Assembly (NCBI GenBank): GCA_964489135.1
Contig: CAZAXK010000018.1
Location: forward strand, 1 to 12,450
Reading direction: 5' to 3'
DNA from: JBBTQZ01 sp964489135
GTDB taxonomy: Bacteria > Patescibacteriota > Minisyncoccia > Phycocordibacterales > WO2-35-19
DNA length: 12,450 nucleotides
Shown here: positions 1 through 7,069 of the stretch, in pieces
Layout of the letters: the number at the start of each line of letters is the position of its first letter
How positions within the stretch are numbered: position 1 is the first letter of the stretch
Notes under the pieces: model-generated
Told to the model about the DNA's origin: nothing
Seen by the model: only the letters and a program-made list of their open reading frames with translations
Database searches by the model: none
Translations under genes and position numbers: made by a program

Positions 1-12
1 AATAGGCCGTGG

Positions 13-47
13 AAAATATAAGGATCCTTTTTGCCATAAAACCTTAT
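13..47 (-). terminator. weak possible terminator after the coupling ATPase gene
   Basis: On the minus strand, just past the stop codon of the ATPase gene, ATAAGG (47-42 region) can pair with CCTTAT (23-18), with an inner TTTT/AAAA pairing. The stem is followed by A and then TTTT. It is AT-rich and only six strong pairs long, so this is a possible rather than a convincing intrinsic terminator. Nothing else is recognisable in the first 59 bases. Confidence 0.3.
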
Positions 48-59
48 TTTACCAGTGTT

Positions 60-1868
60 TTAGTCGCCTTTCAATACCTTGAGCAGGACGTCTTTTGGAA
101 CCTCCTTTCTGTTTGTATTATGGGATTTGTATTGTGTATTATGGTCTTTATTTTCATCTGCTTTTTCTTCTTTCATCTCTTCCCTGACTGCTGACCGATG
201 ACTACCTGCTACTTTCTCAAGTGCTTCCTTCAATTTGTTCTGATTTTCGGGTGATGGGCCCTTATTCTTGTTGCGGTCATCTCGCTTGAGCTCCTGCAGA
301 GAAACAACCTTTTTCTCTTCTGCTTTGATGTTTTGCTCACTTGGCCGAGCCGGAGTAGCTTGCGTTTTTTTGTCGCGATTTCTCATCGCGTCGGCAAGCG
401 CTTGCGCCAAGATACTGTTCTTCTCTTCTTTAACTTCGATTATTTTCTCCTCCTTCTTTACTTCCGACTTTGTTTCAATTTTTACCTCTGCTTTTTCCGG
501 CCTTCTTACTTGAGTATCTCTATTACTGAACCCGTTTCCTCCGTTACCGTTCTGGGGCTTGGCTTTTGCATTCTGAATGTTTTCTTGTGCGTGCCACAGG
601 TCGATCTCTTTCTCGACTTGCACCTTGGGCTGAGCGTATGTGGTTCGAGACATTTCAAGCGCCTGATTCTTGAACGATGTATCCATTTTAGGAAGCGGGG
701 GCAGAGTCGTGGCCGAAAATGGCTGGGAAGCAACTCCGTCGATCATCAATTTGAGGTAAATTTGCACAAAGCCCAAATTAACTATATCCTGAGCCGTAAA
801 AATCGGGGCAAACTCCTTTTCCAAAACTTCCGCATCGTAAGAGCCGACCCTAAAGGTTATCATTGTGCCGACGTTGCCAAAGACTGCCGCCCTCACTTCT
901 TCCGACATCTGTTCGATGTATTGGTGGGTTATATTGAGCGAAAGTTTGTATTTTCGCGCTTCCGATAATATGTCTGCAAAACTTTTGTTCGCAAACGACT
1001 GGAACTCATCGACGTAGAGATAGAAGTTCGGCAATTTCCTTAGCTCAGATGGTTCCACATCGGCTCTCGACATGGCTGCCAAATATATTTTGGTCACCAG
1101 CATCGCACCGAGCAAGTTTGCGTTGTTCTCTCCGACTAATCCTTTGGACAGGTTTACTATCAAAATCTTTTTCTCATCCATTATTTTGCGAACATCGAAG
1201 GAAGACTTTGATTGCCCGACTATATTCCGGATGAGCGGGTTGGATACAAACTGACCAACCTTGTTTTGAATGGCCGGCGTCGCCTCGGCGGCGTATTTAT
1301 CGGTATATTTGGCAAATTCATCAACCCAAAAAGATTTGGTGGTTGGATCTTTGACATTCTCCACAACCTTTTGTCGGTATGCCTTGTCAATGAGCATCCT
1401 GTTTATTCCAAGAAGCGTCGCACCTGGATATTCGAGCAAGGCAGCAAGTGTGTTTTGCAAAATGTAGGCCATTCTTGCCGACCACTGATCTTCCCAGATT
1501 TTCTCAAAGGCGCTCATGAGACCCGAAACTACGAGATGCCTCCTTTCTGGACCAACATCTTCCATCACGTTAAAGGAAATTGGAAAGTCGGTGTCGAACG
1601 GAGCGAAATATATTACGTCCTTTATGCGGTGTTCGGGTATATATTCAAGGAGTAGGTCGGCTGTCTTGCCGTGCGGATCAAGAAAGGCCATACCGTTGCC
1701 GTTCTGAATATCCTGAATAGCCATGTTTTCGAGCATAGTCGATTTACCCATTCCGGTTTTGCCGATTGAGTATATATGACGAAGACGATCTTCGTCTTTG
1801 ATACCGAACTTTACACGTTTATTACGTGCATCGGTTTCAGCAAAATAGGTAATGGAGTTATTTCCCAT
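60..1868 (-). CDS. VirD4/TraG-like type IV secretion coupling ATPase (conjugative DNA transfer family)
   Basis: A 602-residue P-loop ATPase of the VirD4/TraG/TraD or DUF87-HerA type. Such proteins couple DNA or protein substrates to a type IV secretion channel. Walker A is GKTGMGKST at residues 36-44. Walker B is YLYVDEFQ at 283-290, with acidic D287-E288. SEARKYKLS (302-310) and the THQ (314-316) sensor segment follow, as in this family. No transmembrane helix is visible: the protein starts about 35 residues before the P-loop, unlike classical VirD4 with its N-terminal membrane helices, so a separate membrane partner may exist outside the window. Residues 400-602 are charged, low-complexity and rich in Lys and Glu, probably disordered. 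Near the end, HNTQYKSHNT is encoded by a repeat also found in the upstream intergenic region. There is no Shine-Dalgarno sequence before the ATG. The ATPase fold is near certain; whether it serves conjugation, pili or something else is inferred. Confidence 0.85.
   Translation of the reverse strand: MGNNSITYFAETDARNKRVKFGIKDEDRLRHIYSIGKTGMGKSTMLENMAIQDIQNGNGMAFLDPHGKTADLLLEYIPEHRIKDVIYFAPFDTDFPISFNVMEDVGPERRHLVVSGLMSAFEKIWEDQWSARMAYILQNTLAALLEYPGATLLGINRMLIDKAYRQKVVENVKDPTTKSFWVDEFAKYTDKYAAEATPAIQNKVGQFVSNPLIRNIVGQSKSSFDVRKIMDEKKILIVNLSKGLVGENNANLLGAMLVTKIYLAAMSRADVEPSELRKLPNFYLYVDEFQSFANKSFADILSEARKYKLSLNITHQYIEQMSEEVRAAVFGNVGTMITFRVGSYDAEVLEKEFAPIFTAQDIVNLGFVQIYLKLMIDGVASQPFSATTLPPLPKMDTSFKNQALEMSRTTYAQPKVQVEKEIDLWHAQENIQNAKAKPQNGNGGNGFSNRDTQVRRPEKAEVKIETKSEVKKEEKIIEVKEEKNSILAQALADAMRNRDKKTQATPARPSEQNIKAEEKKVVSLQELKRDDRNKNKGPSPENQNKLKEALEKVAGSHRSAVREEMKEEKADENKDHNTQYKSHNTNRKEVPKDVLLKVLKGD
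115..143. repeat. CATAATAC-type repeat copy inside the ATPase coding region
   Basis: This 29-base stretch matches 1914-1942 at 27 of 29 positions, in the same orientation. Read on the minus strand it begins and ends with CATAATAC and is translated in frame as HNTQYKSHNT near the C-terminus of the ATPase. It looks like a copy of an intergenic repeat that has entered the coding region without breaking the frame. Confidence 0.7.
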
Positions 1869-1880
1869 ATTTATATTTTA
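1869..1880 (-). promoter_or_regulatory. possible leaderless promoter (-10) of the ATPase gene
   Basis: TAAAAT at 1880-1875 on the minus strand lies exactly six bases before the ATG, which would start transcription at or next to the start codon. No ribosome binding site is present and no good -35 hexamer is seen. The region is very AT-rich, so a chance match is possible. The same spacing recurs before the VWA gene and the small membrane protein gene. Confidence 0.35.
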
Positions 1881-1913
1881 CTTTATTTTTAGAACGCTAG
1901 CCATTTAAACGAT

Positions 1914-1972
1914 GTATTATGGGATCTGTATTATGTATTATGCATAAAAGCAAACACCATAATACTTAATAC
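1914..1972. repeat. intergenic CATAATAC repeat cluster with a 15-bp imperfect hairpin
   Basis: Three copies of GTATTATG/CATAATAC and one related copy sit in the gap between the DUF4015 gene and the ATPase gene. The 15 bases at 1928-1942 and the 15 at 1958-1972 are inverted repeats with one mismatch, separated by 15 bases, and could form a long hairpin. 1914-1942 is a near-duplicate of 115-143. There is no U-tract next to the stem, so it does not look like an intrinsic terminator. REP-like dispersed repeats would look like this, but this cannot be proven from one window. Confidence 0.65.
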
Positions 1973-1982
1973 TTATCCCTTA

Positions 1983-3191
1983 CTACATTTCTTTAAGCAA
2001 AACGCTTGGAGTATAAGTATTGGCCGGATCCCATAGCATCCAACTGGTTAGGCCCGCATCATAGGTTGCCTTGAATTGGGCGCGAACCATGTCGGGCGTA
2101 TAAGGTACCGGATAGTCAAAATCCTGGATCCAGGTGCGAAGTTGCCGTGGGCCAAGGCGGTCTAGAAGCTTGGAGCTTGGAGTTGAAGAAGCCACCTCCT
2201 CTCGAAGCGCATTTGCCCGTCTTACGGCTGAATCCATACTAAACTTTACAATTTCATAAGGAACCTTGTTCGGATCCTTCCATCCATTAAACATCGGCGG
2301 ATAGTGCGACGGATAGACCATTGGGGCCACATAATCAAAATTAACAAGAGCAATCTCAAGCACTTGTCCGATATTTAAATCATCTGTATTGGTAGTTGTC
2401 ATACCGAAAATATCGGCCGAGGTTGGTATTTGAGCTTCAGACATTTTGGTATCAAGATACTCAAAGAATTTGCGTAGCGCTTCCCTCTTTGGGACGGTGC
2501 CAGCGTGCGTAAACATAATATCCGACATGTTGCCGTCCGAAGGAAAGCGGATGTAATCAAAGTTTATTTCATCAAAACCTATCGCGTGCGAAGAAGTCGC
2601 TATCGAAATAATGTAGTCCCAAAACGGCTTCGCCCCCACATCAATAAAGGCAAGCCCCTTTCGATCGTGCCAAACAGAGCCGTCGCTCTTTTTCTTGACG
2701 GCGAGCTCTGGGTGAAGCTTGGTGTATTGAGGATCTTGAAATACCGTGAGTCGTGCTATGGTATAAATCTGTTTGCTATGAAGCTCTTCGATAAACTCCT
2801 TCATGTCGGCCACCTTACAACCCTTACCACCGACCGAGTCGATGTTAGGATTGCCAGTCTCGAAAGCGACCGTGCCGGTATAATCCTTCACGTCAATCAC
2901 TATAGCGTTGAGTTCCGTTTCTTCCACCATTTTTACAAGCTTACTGCGCAAGTTCGGCATACTTGCGTAGCATTGACTCATGTAGACCGACTTGAGTGGC
3001 TCCGGCGTTTTGATATGCAGAACTTTCTTTTCTTCCTTTATCACCTCGCCCTGTACAGGTAGGGGCTTTGAATCGTAAACGATCGTGCTTTCTGAGACAG
3101 AATAAAAAACTCCGAAGATTGCGCCACCCCCGAGTACAAATAACCCGATTGTTGCAAATTTTTTTGGCATGCTTTTATTCGTCGCCATCAT
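1983..3191 (-). CDS. DUF4015 family putative glycoside hydrolase, membrane-anchored
   Basis: A 402-residue protein with a basic start, one hydrophobic anchor at about residues 12-30, and an extracytoplasmic TIM-barrel-like domain from about 66 to the end. The signature of the DUF4015 putative glycosyl hydrolase family is clear: NAIVIDVKDYTG (95-106), IARLTVFQDP (145-154), GFDEINFDYIRFP (205-217), YVAPMVYPSHY (287-297), RTWIQDFDY (352-360) and WMLWDPANTY (384-393). D207, E208 and D212 of the FDEINFDYIRFP segment are candidate active-site acids. The substrate is unknown; a peptidoglycan or surface-glycan target fits the neighbours. The gene overlaps the end of the upstream small membrane protein gene by 17 nt, so the two are likely co-transcribed. 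The start could be the first ATG (3191), the next codon, or Met8 at 3170; none has a Shine-Dalgarno sequence. A short SSTPSSKLL insertion near 336-343 is encoded by a tandem 8-base repeat. Confidence 0.88.
   Translation of the reverse strand: MMATNKSMPKKFATIGLFVLGGGAIFGVFYSVSESTIVYDSKPLPVQGEVIKEEKKVLHIKTPEPLKSVYMSQCYASMPNLRSKLVKMVEETELNAIVIDVKDYTGTVAFETGNPNIDSVGGKGCKVADMKEFIEELHSKQIYTIARLTVFQDPQYTKLHPELAVKKKSDGSVWHDRKGLAFIDVGAKPFWDYIISIATSSHAIGFDEINFDYIRFPSDGNMSDIMFTHAGTVPKREALRKFFEYLDTKMSEAQIPTSADIFGMTTTNTDDLNIGQVLEIALVNFDYVAPMVYPSHYPPMFNGWKDPNKVPYEIVKFSMDSAVRRANALREEVASSTPSSKLLDRLGPRQLRTWIQDFDYPVPYTPDMVRAQFKATYDAGLTSWMLWDPANTYTPSVLLKEM
2168..2183. repeat. tandem 8-base repeat inside the DUF4015 gene
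   Basis: AGCTTGGA occurs twice in tandem followed by a further partial unit, encoding part of the Ser/Pro-rich SSTPSSKLL stretch. It lies in what reads as a loop between the conserved barrel motifs and RTWIQDFDY. It may have arisen by slippage or by entry of an intergenic-type repeat. Confidence 0.45.
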
Positions 3192-3465
3192 TCGGAAGTG
3201 GCTCTTGGACTGGGGGTTGAGTTGGTTCGTTAAATCTTAAATCGTTTACGGGACTTGCTGTGTCGGTGGGCCTCACCAGCTTCTTCCTCGGTCTAGGATT
3301 TTTGGCTTGAAGCTTTTTGAGGATAGAAGGGAGTAATGCGTAGAAAACTATTATTAGACCGGAGAGGCAGATAAGATACGTCTTCCAAACTCCAGGTACA
3401 CCAATAAACGGCAGTATAGCAACCCAGATCCCAAAATATACATAAAAGTTGCTACGCTCTTTCAT
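3175..3465 (-). CDS. small two-helix membrane protein, function unknown
   Basis: A 96-residue protein not recognised as a named family. Two hydrophobic segments (about 7-25 and 28-48) are followed by a basic stretch (KKLQAKNPRPRKKL, 50-63) and a proline-rich tail ending in acidic residues, so the tail is probably cytoplasmic. It lies 47 nt after secF and overlaps the DUF4015 gene by 17 nt, the kind of overlap seen in translationally coupled pairs. A TAATAT hexamer lies six bases before the ATG, so the pair may also have its own promoter. It could be an accessory or anchor factor for the DUF4015 protein, but this is only inferred from position. Confidence 0.7.
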   Translation of the reverse strand: MKERSNFYVYFGIWVAILPFIGVPGVWKTYLICLSGLIIVFYALLPSILKKLQAKNPRPRKKLVRPTDTASPVNDLRFNEPTQPPVQEPLPNDGDE

Positions 3466-3477
3466 AGGGTTATATTA
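3466..3477 (-). promoter_or_regulatory. possible leaderless promoter (-10) for the small membrane protein/DUF4015 pair
   Basis: TAATAT at 3477-3472 on the minus strand is followed by AACCCT and then the ATG, the same hexamer-to-ATG spacing seen before the VWA and ATPase genes. It lies just downstream of a terminator-like hairpin at the end of secF. It matches TATAAT at four of six positions and no -35 was identified. Confidence 0.35.
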
Positions 3478-3486
3478 ACACAGGAG

Positions 3487-3511
3487 ATAAAATTTTCCGA
3501 AAGTGTGGAAA
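3487..3511 (-). terminator. possible weak terminator after secF
   Basis: Directly after the secF stop codon the minus strand reads TTTTCC, an eight-base loop, GGAAAA, then TTTTAT. Six base pairs followed by a short U-tract resemble an intrinsic terminator, but only two pairs are G-C, so termination would be partial at best. Confidence 0.38.
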
Positions 3512-3512
3512 A

Positions 3513-4412
3513 CTATTTGTTGCGGTTGTTGATAGAAACAAGTAGTGGGGCGGCAAGGAAGATCGAGGAATACGCTCCTGCTATAGTACCGATTATGAGA
3601 GTCAAGATAAAGAACTTAATCGACGCACTACCAAATACCATGAGAGATACAAGAACCAGAAAAACCGTCAAAGAAGTGTTTATCGAACGGCCATAAGTTT
3701 CAGATAGACTTTTACCGACCGTATTCTCGAAAGATTCGTGAATGTTCTTCTCTTTGTTTTCCTGAAGATTGGTTCTTATACGATCGAAAATTATGATTGT
3801 ATCGTTAATGGAATACCCAAGCAGGGACAAAAGAGCACTGATGAAAAGTGCATCGACTTCCATACCTGAATATCGCCCCAAAACTACTGCAAAGCCGGCC
3901 GGGATGGTGATGTCATGAATAAGCGCTAGTATTGCGACCAGCCCATAGCCCCAAGAGGAAACTGGGCGAGAAATCTGTCGAAAAGTATAGGCAATATAAA
4001 GAACGGTTATTGCTATAACTACAGCAATAGCAATCAGTGCTTTGTCTGTCAGCTCTTTACCAATAGCTGGCCCAACTGAATTCAGACGCTCAAGGTTGTA
4101 TTCCTTTGTGCCTCCAAAACTTAAAACCTGTCGCAAACCTTCCTGCTCTTCGGCAGACAATTCTTTCGTTCTTACAATAAACCCGTTTTGGCCAGAACTT
4201 CTGACCGACACGTTGCCTATCCCCATTTCACCCACCACCCTTTCTACCTCGGCCTGATTCGGAACATCACCTTTGTAATAAACCTCGGCAATCGCACCTC
4301 CGCGGAAATCCGTGCCTATATTAAAACCCCAAACGGCAATGAGCAAATAGGAAGCAAGTAGTGTAATACCGGAGAAGATGTAGAATTTTTTTCTGTGTTT
4401 AACTGGAAACAT
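3513..4412 (-). CDS. secF: SecF, protein translocase subunit
   Basis: Membrane subunit of the SecDF complex, an RND-type partner of SecYEG that uses the proton gradient to pull exported proteins outward. At 299 residues it is of usual bacterial length. It has an N-terminal helix (about 11-29), the NIGTDFRGG hallmark (31-39), a periplasmic P4-type domain (about 40-120), then five C-terminal membrane helices. Conserved polar motifs are HDI (166-168, with D167) and the LLGYSINDTIIIFDRIR segment (197-213, with D204), then GRSINTS (241-247), as expected for proton relay. The gene starts 17 nt after secD, so the two are co-transcribed and made as separate chains rather than fused. There is no Shine-Dalgarno sequence. 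Confidence 0.97.
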   Translation of the reverse strand: MFPVKHRKKFYIFSGITLLASYLLIAVWGFNIGTDFRGGAIAEVYYKGDVPNQAEVERVVGEMGIGNVSVRSSGQNGFIVRTKELSAEEQEGLRQVLSFGGTKEYNLERLNSVGPAIGKELTDKALIAIAVVIAITVLYIAYTFRQISRPVSSWGYGLVAILALIHDITIPAGFAVVLGRYSGMEVDALFISALLSLLGYSINDTIIIFDRIRTNLQENKEKNIHESFENTVGKSLSETYGRSINTSLTVFLVLVSLMVFGSASIKFFILTLIIGTIAGAYSSIFLAAPLLVSINNRNK

Positions 4413-4429
4413 GTTATTTGAAATTCATG

Positions 4430-5665
4430 CTACTTCGAATAAATAGCGTTCATAAAAATCCTCGAAACAACCATTGAACTAAAGACGGAAACAATCGTAC
4501 CAATCGCAAGGACCAGCGCAAAACCCTCGACACTTGAAGTACCGAACCAGAAAAGAACGATTGCGCCAAGCAGAGTAGTGAGCTGTCCATCGCGAACAGC
4601 CGTCCAAGCGTGGCTAAAAGAGTTTTTCACCGCTAGAGCCCCGCTGACACCGAGCTCTTTTTCCTCTTTCATTCTGGCAAAGATAATGATATTTGCATCG
4701 ATTGCCATACCGATCGATATAATAAAGCCCGCGATGCCAGCTGTAGTCAGGGTCACTGGTATTATCTTGAAAAGCACAAGCATCAAAATGACATAGGTAG
4801 CCAATGCGACCACAGAGATAAGCCCCGGCAACCGATACCAAGCGACCATGAAAATCGCAACCAGCGCAAGACCTATTACCGCCGCCCGCACACCGCTCGA
4901 CAAGGCCTCAGCGCCCAGAGTGGCACCAATCGTTTCGGTATTAACTAAAGAGATCGGCATAGGCAGTGCGCCATAATTCAAATCTCTCACAACTTGCTTC
5001 GCTTGATCGATAGTAAAGTCGCCGGTTATTATTGCCTCCCCGCCATTGATTTCTTCCTTAATATAAGGAGCTTCCAAAAGTTCTCCATCTAAAAATATTC
5101 CTAAGACTTTTCCAACATTATCTCGAGTGATCTTAGCGAAAAGCTGATCACCTTCTTCATTGAACAATAGACCAACTGACGGACGACCTTGGTAACTTGA
5201 ATCGAACTTTACTTCCGCCTTTTTCAACTGCCGACCAGAGAGTCCGGTCGGGACAAACGTCTGGTTATCCTTATCTAGCAGTTTGAACTCGAGAATTGGG
5301 GTCTCGCCGATTTTTTTCACCGCCTCGTTCACATCGGTCACCCCAGGGAGCTCCACGATGAGTCTTTGATCCTGCGCATTTCCAAAAACCCCACCTTGCT
5401 CAACTTGCACGATCGGTTCGGCTACACCAAAAAGATTGACCCGGCGCTCAATCGTATCTCGCAAGGACTGCATCGCACCTTTGACATCGGCTGGAGGAAT
5501 ATCGGAAATATCGGCTTTGTATATAAGGTGTGTTCCACCCGAGAGGTCTAGTCCAAGACGAAGTCGATCTTCGGGATTAGCTGATTTCTGACCGTTCCAT
5601 ACAAAAAAGCCGGCCCAGACCGAAGCCGCAATAATAAGCACTGACCAAAATCTGTGTTTTGCCAT
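4430..5665 (-). CDS. secD: SecD, protein translocase subunit
   Basis: Partner of SecF in post-initiation protein export across the cytoplasmic membrane. At 411 residues it is shorter than E. coli SecD, with a reduced periplasmic P1 domain, common in small genomes. An N-terminal helix (about 6-23) is followed by LGLDLSGGTHL (37-47), the periplasmic domain including DLNYGALPMPI (228-238), and five or six membrane helices from about 257. The conserved charged motif ISIGMAIDANIIIFARMKEE lies at 316-335, with D323 the residue expected in the proton pathway; AVRDG (356-360) follows. It begins 15 nt after the sugar transferase stop, with no promoter room and no Shine-Dalgarno sequence, so it is read from the upstream promoter. 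Confidence 0.97.
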   Translation of the reverse strand: MAKHRFWSVLIIAASVWAGFFVWNGQKSANPEDRLRLGLDLSGGTHLIYKADISDIPPADVKGAMQSLRDTIERRVNLFGVAEPIVQVEQGGVFGNAQDQRLIVELPGVTDVNEAVKKIGETPILEFKLLDKDNQTFVPTGLSGRQLKKAEVKFDSSYQGRPSVGLLFNEEGDQLFAKITRDNVGKVLGIFLDGELLEAPYIKEEINGGEAIITGDFTIDQAKQVVRDLNYGALPMPISLVNTETIGATLGAEALSSGVRAAVIGLALVAIFMVAWYRLPGLISVVALATYVILMLVLFKIIPVTLTTAGIAGFIISIGMAIDANIIIFARMKEEKELGVSGALAVKNSFSHAWTAVRDGQLTTLLGAIVLFWFGTSSVEGFALVLAIGTIVSVFSSMVVSRIFMNAIYSK

Positions 5666-5680
5666 TATGTCGGGATTCTA

Positions 5681-7006
5681 TCACACTCCGCTCCTCGACA
5701 AAAGCGCCTTTAGGGTTTTTAGTGCGATCTTGACATCGAGCATAAAAGATCGGTTTTTGATGTAGTAAAGGTCATAAGAAAGTTTGCGACGAGTCTTGGT
5801 TGCGTCAGCGGTGACTTTGGGCGGGTCGGTGTGATAGAGCTGGGCCCAACCTGAAAGTCCGGGCTTTATCAGATGACGGATGTTGTAGTAATGAATCTGC
5901 TCTTCGTATTCTTTAACCAGATTTGGGATCTCCGGACGAGGGCCGATCATCGACATGTCTCCGACAAGCACGTTCCAAAGTTGGGGCAACTCATCAATCC
6001 GAGTAGATCGGATAAACTTACCCACCCTCGTAATTCGATTCGAACCATCTTCCTTCATACTACGAAATTTCTTTACCTTGATTACCTTATTGTTCTTACC
6101 AATGCGTTCCTGTGCAAAGAAAATCGATCCTCGATCTTCAATCTTTATCGCAAGCCAAACAAAAGGATAAATAATGAGGGAGAGGGTAAACAACACCAAA
6201 GAGAGGGCGATGTCCATAAGCCTTTTGGTTCCGTCGTAAGTCAGCCGAGTTTCGGTTGAGACATTTTCGAGAAACCAGTTGTACCTAACCAAAGACAAAG
6301 GGACCCGATCGAATATATCCTCATATATTTTATACATGTCGATAAACTTCACCTTCGAAAAGATGAGATTATAAAGATGAGGCAAAATCGGCTCAACTTT
6401 TTCGTTCTTCAAGTCGATCGCGATAATTTGAATACCTTCCGCATAAATTCGCTTCAAAATTTCGTCCTGAAAATCCACCCCCTCGATCTTGTCCAGATCA
6501 ACAGAAGAAACAAACTCGATGTTGTAGCGTTTGTTGCCATTTACCTCCTCGAGCAATTCCCTCATCTCTTCGCCACTACCTATCAAAATTCCCCGCTCAC
6601 GCTTCTCGGCGCGGAAGAATCTATCGCCATAAATCCTCCAGAGTAGAACCAGCGCAAAGGAAATTATGAGGTAAATGAATAGATTCGTTTTGGGAGCAAT
6701 ACCAAAATATGGAATGAAATAAAAGAAGAGCACCGCAATGAAGCTGTTCGCGAGCTGAGCATTAAATACCGTGGAGGGTAAACGACTCTTTATAAGTAGC
6801 GTGTGCTTTTCATAAAGTCCAGATATAAAGTAAACAAAAAGCCAGACTGCAATGATCAAAGAAAAAGGCCACAAGTGCAGTCCCAAAATCGCCTCAGTCG
6901 GCAAGCTACCCAATCGCAAAAACAGTGCCAGCCACAGAGAGACATACAAGAGACAGAGATCCACCAAAAATAAAATCCAGGTTTCCTTTTTGCGCGAAAT
7001 GCTCAT
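5681..7006 (-). CDS. polyprenyl-phosphate sugar-1-phosphate transferase (WbaP/WcaJ-type)
   Basis: A 441-residue membrane enzyme that starts surface-glycan assembly by moving a sugar-1-phosphate from a nucleotide sugar to a polyprenyl phosphate. The N-terminal half has about four hydrophobic helices (about 10-30, 45-63, 85-101, 108-124) and a CoA-binding-like/Rossmann-type region (about 138-235). The C-terminal transferase domain has KRLMDIALS (261-269), a reentrant or membrane segment (270-288), QERIGKNNKVIKVKKFRSM (299-317), RIDELPQLWNVLVGDMSMIG (336-355) with the catalytic D338-E339 pair, then RPE, KPGLSGWAQL (381-390) and YDLYYIKNRS (411-420). The sugar substrate cannot be told. It is first in a run with secD and secF and has a good promoter at 7013-7046. 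The GT4 gene is transcribed away from it and probably acts in the same pathway. Confidence 0.93.
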   Translation of the reverse strand: MSISRKKETWILFLVDLCLLYVSLWLALFLRLGSLPTEAILGLHLWPFSLIIAVWLFVYFISGLYEKHTLLIKSRLPSTVFNAQLANSFIAVLFFYFIPYFGIAPKTNLFIYLIISFALVLLWRIYGDRFFRAEKRERGILIGSGEEMRELLEEVNGNKRYNIEFVSSVDLDKIEGVDFQDEILKRIYAEGIQIIAIDLKNEKVEPILPHLYNLIFSKVKFIDMYKIYEDIFDRVPLSLVRYNWFLENVSTETRLTYDGTKRLMDIALSLVLFTLSLIIYPFVWLAIKIEDRGSIFFAQERIGKNNKVIKVKKFRSMKEDGSNRITRVGKFIRSTRIDELPQLWNVLVGDMSMIGPRPEIPNLVKEYEEQIHYYNIRHLIKPGLSGWAQLYHTDPPKVTADATKTRRKLSYDLYYIKNRSFMLDVKIALKTLKALLSRSGV

Positions 7007-7012
7007 TATAAA

Positions 7013-7046
7013 ATAATATAATACCCTTGGTTGAATAAATAGTCAA
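7013..7046 (-). promoter_or_regulatory. sigma70-type promoter of the sugar transferase-secDF run
   Basis: On the minus strand a -35 TTGACT (7046-7041) and a -10 TATTAT (7023-7018) are separated by exactly 17 bases, close to the bacterial consensus. Only 11 bases lie between the -10 and the ATG, so the transcript would have a leader of about five bases. A second overlapping TATTAT (7018-7013) lies six bases from the ATG. Confidence 0.72.
7017..7022 (+). promoter_or_regulatory. possible -10 of the divergent glycosyltransferase promoter
   Basis: A perfect TATAAT on the plus strand overlaps the -10 of the divergent sugar transferase promoter. Transcription from it would give a leader of about 40 bases. 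No convincing -35 is seen at the right distance, so support is weak. Confidence 0.3.
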
Positions 7047-7069
7047 TTTGTGAGAAGATTCTACTTTGC

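Noticed and set aside
333..968. Plus-strand open frame of 211 codons
   Set aside because: It is the opposite strand of the ATPase gene, whose Walker motifs show that the minus frame is real.
1914..1972. CRISPR array
   Set aside because: The repeats are very short, partly overlapping and lack regular spacers; no cas gene is near.
2505..3062. Plus-strand open frame of 185 codons
   Set aside because: Opposite strand of the DUF4015 gene; rich in Arg, His and Cys with no recognisable domain.
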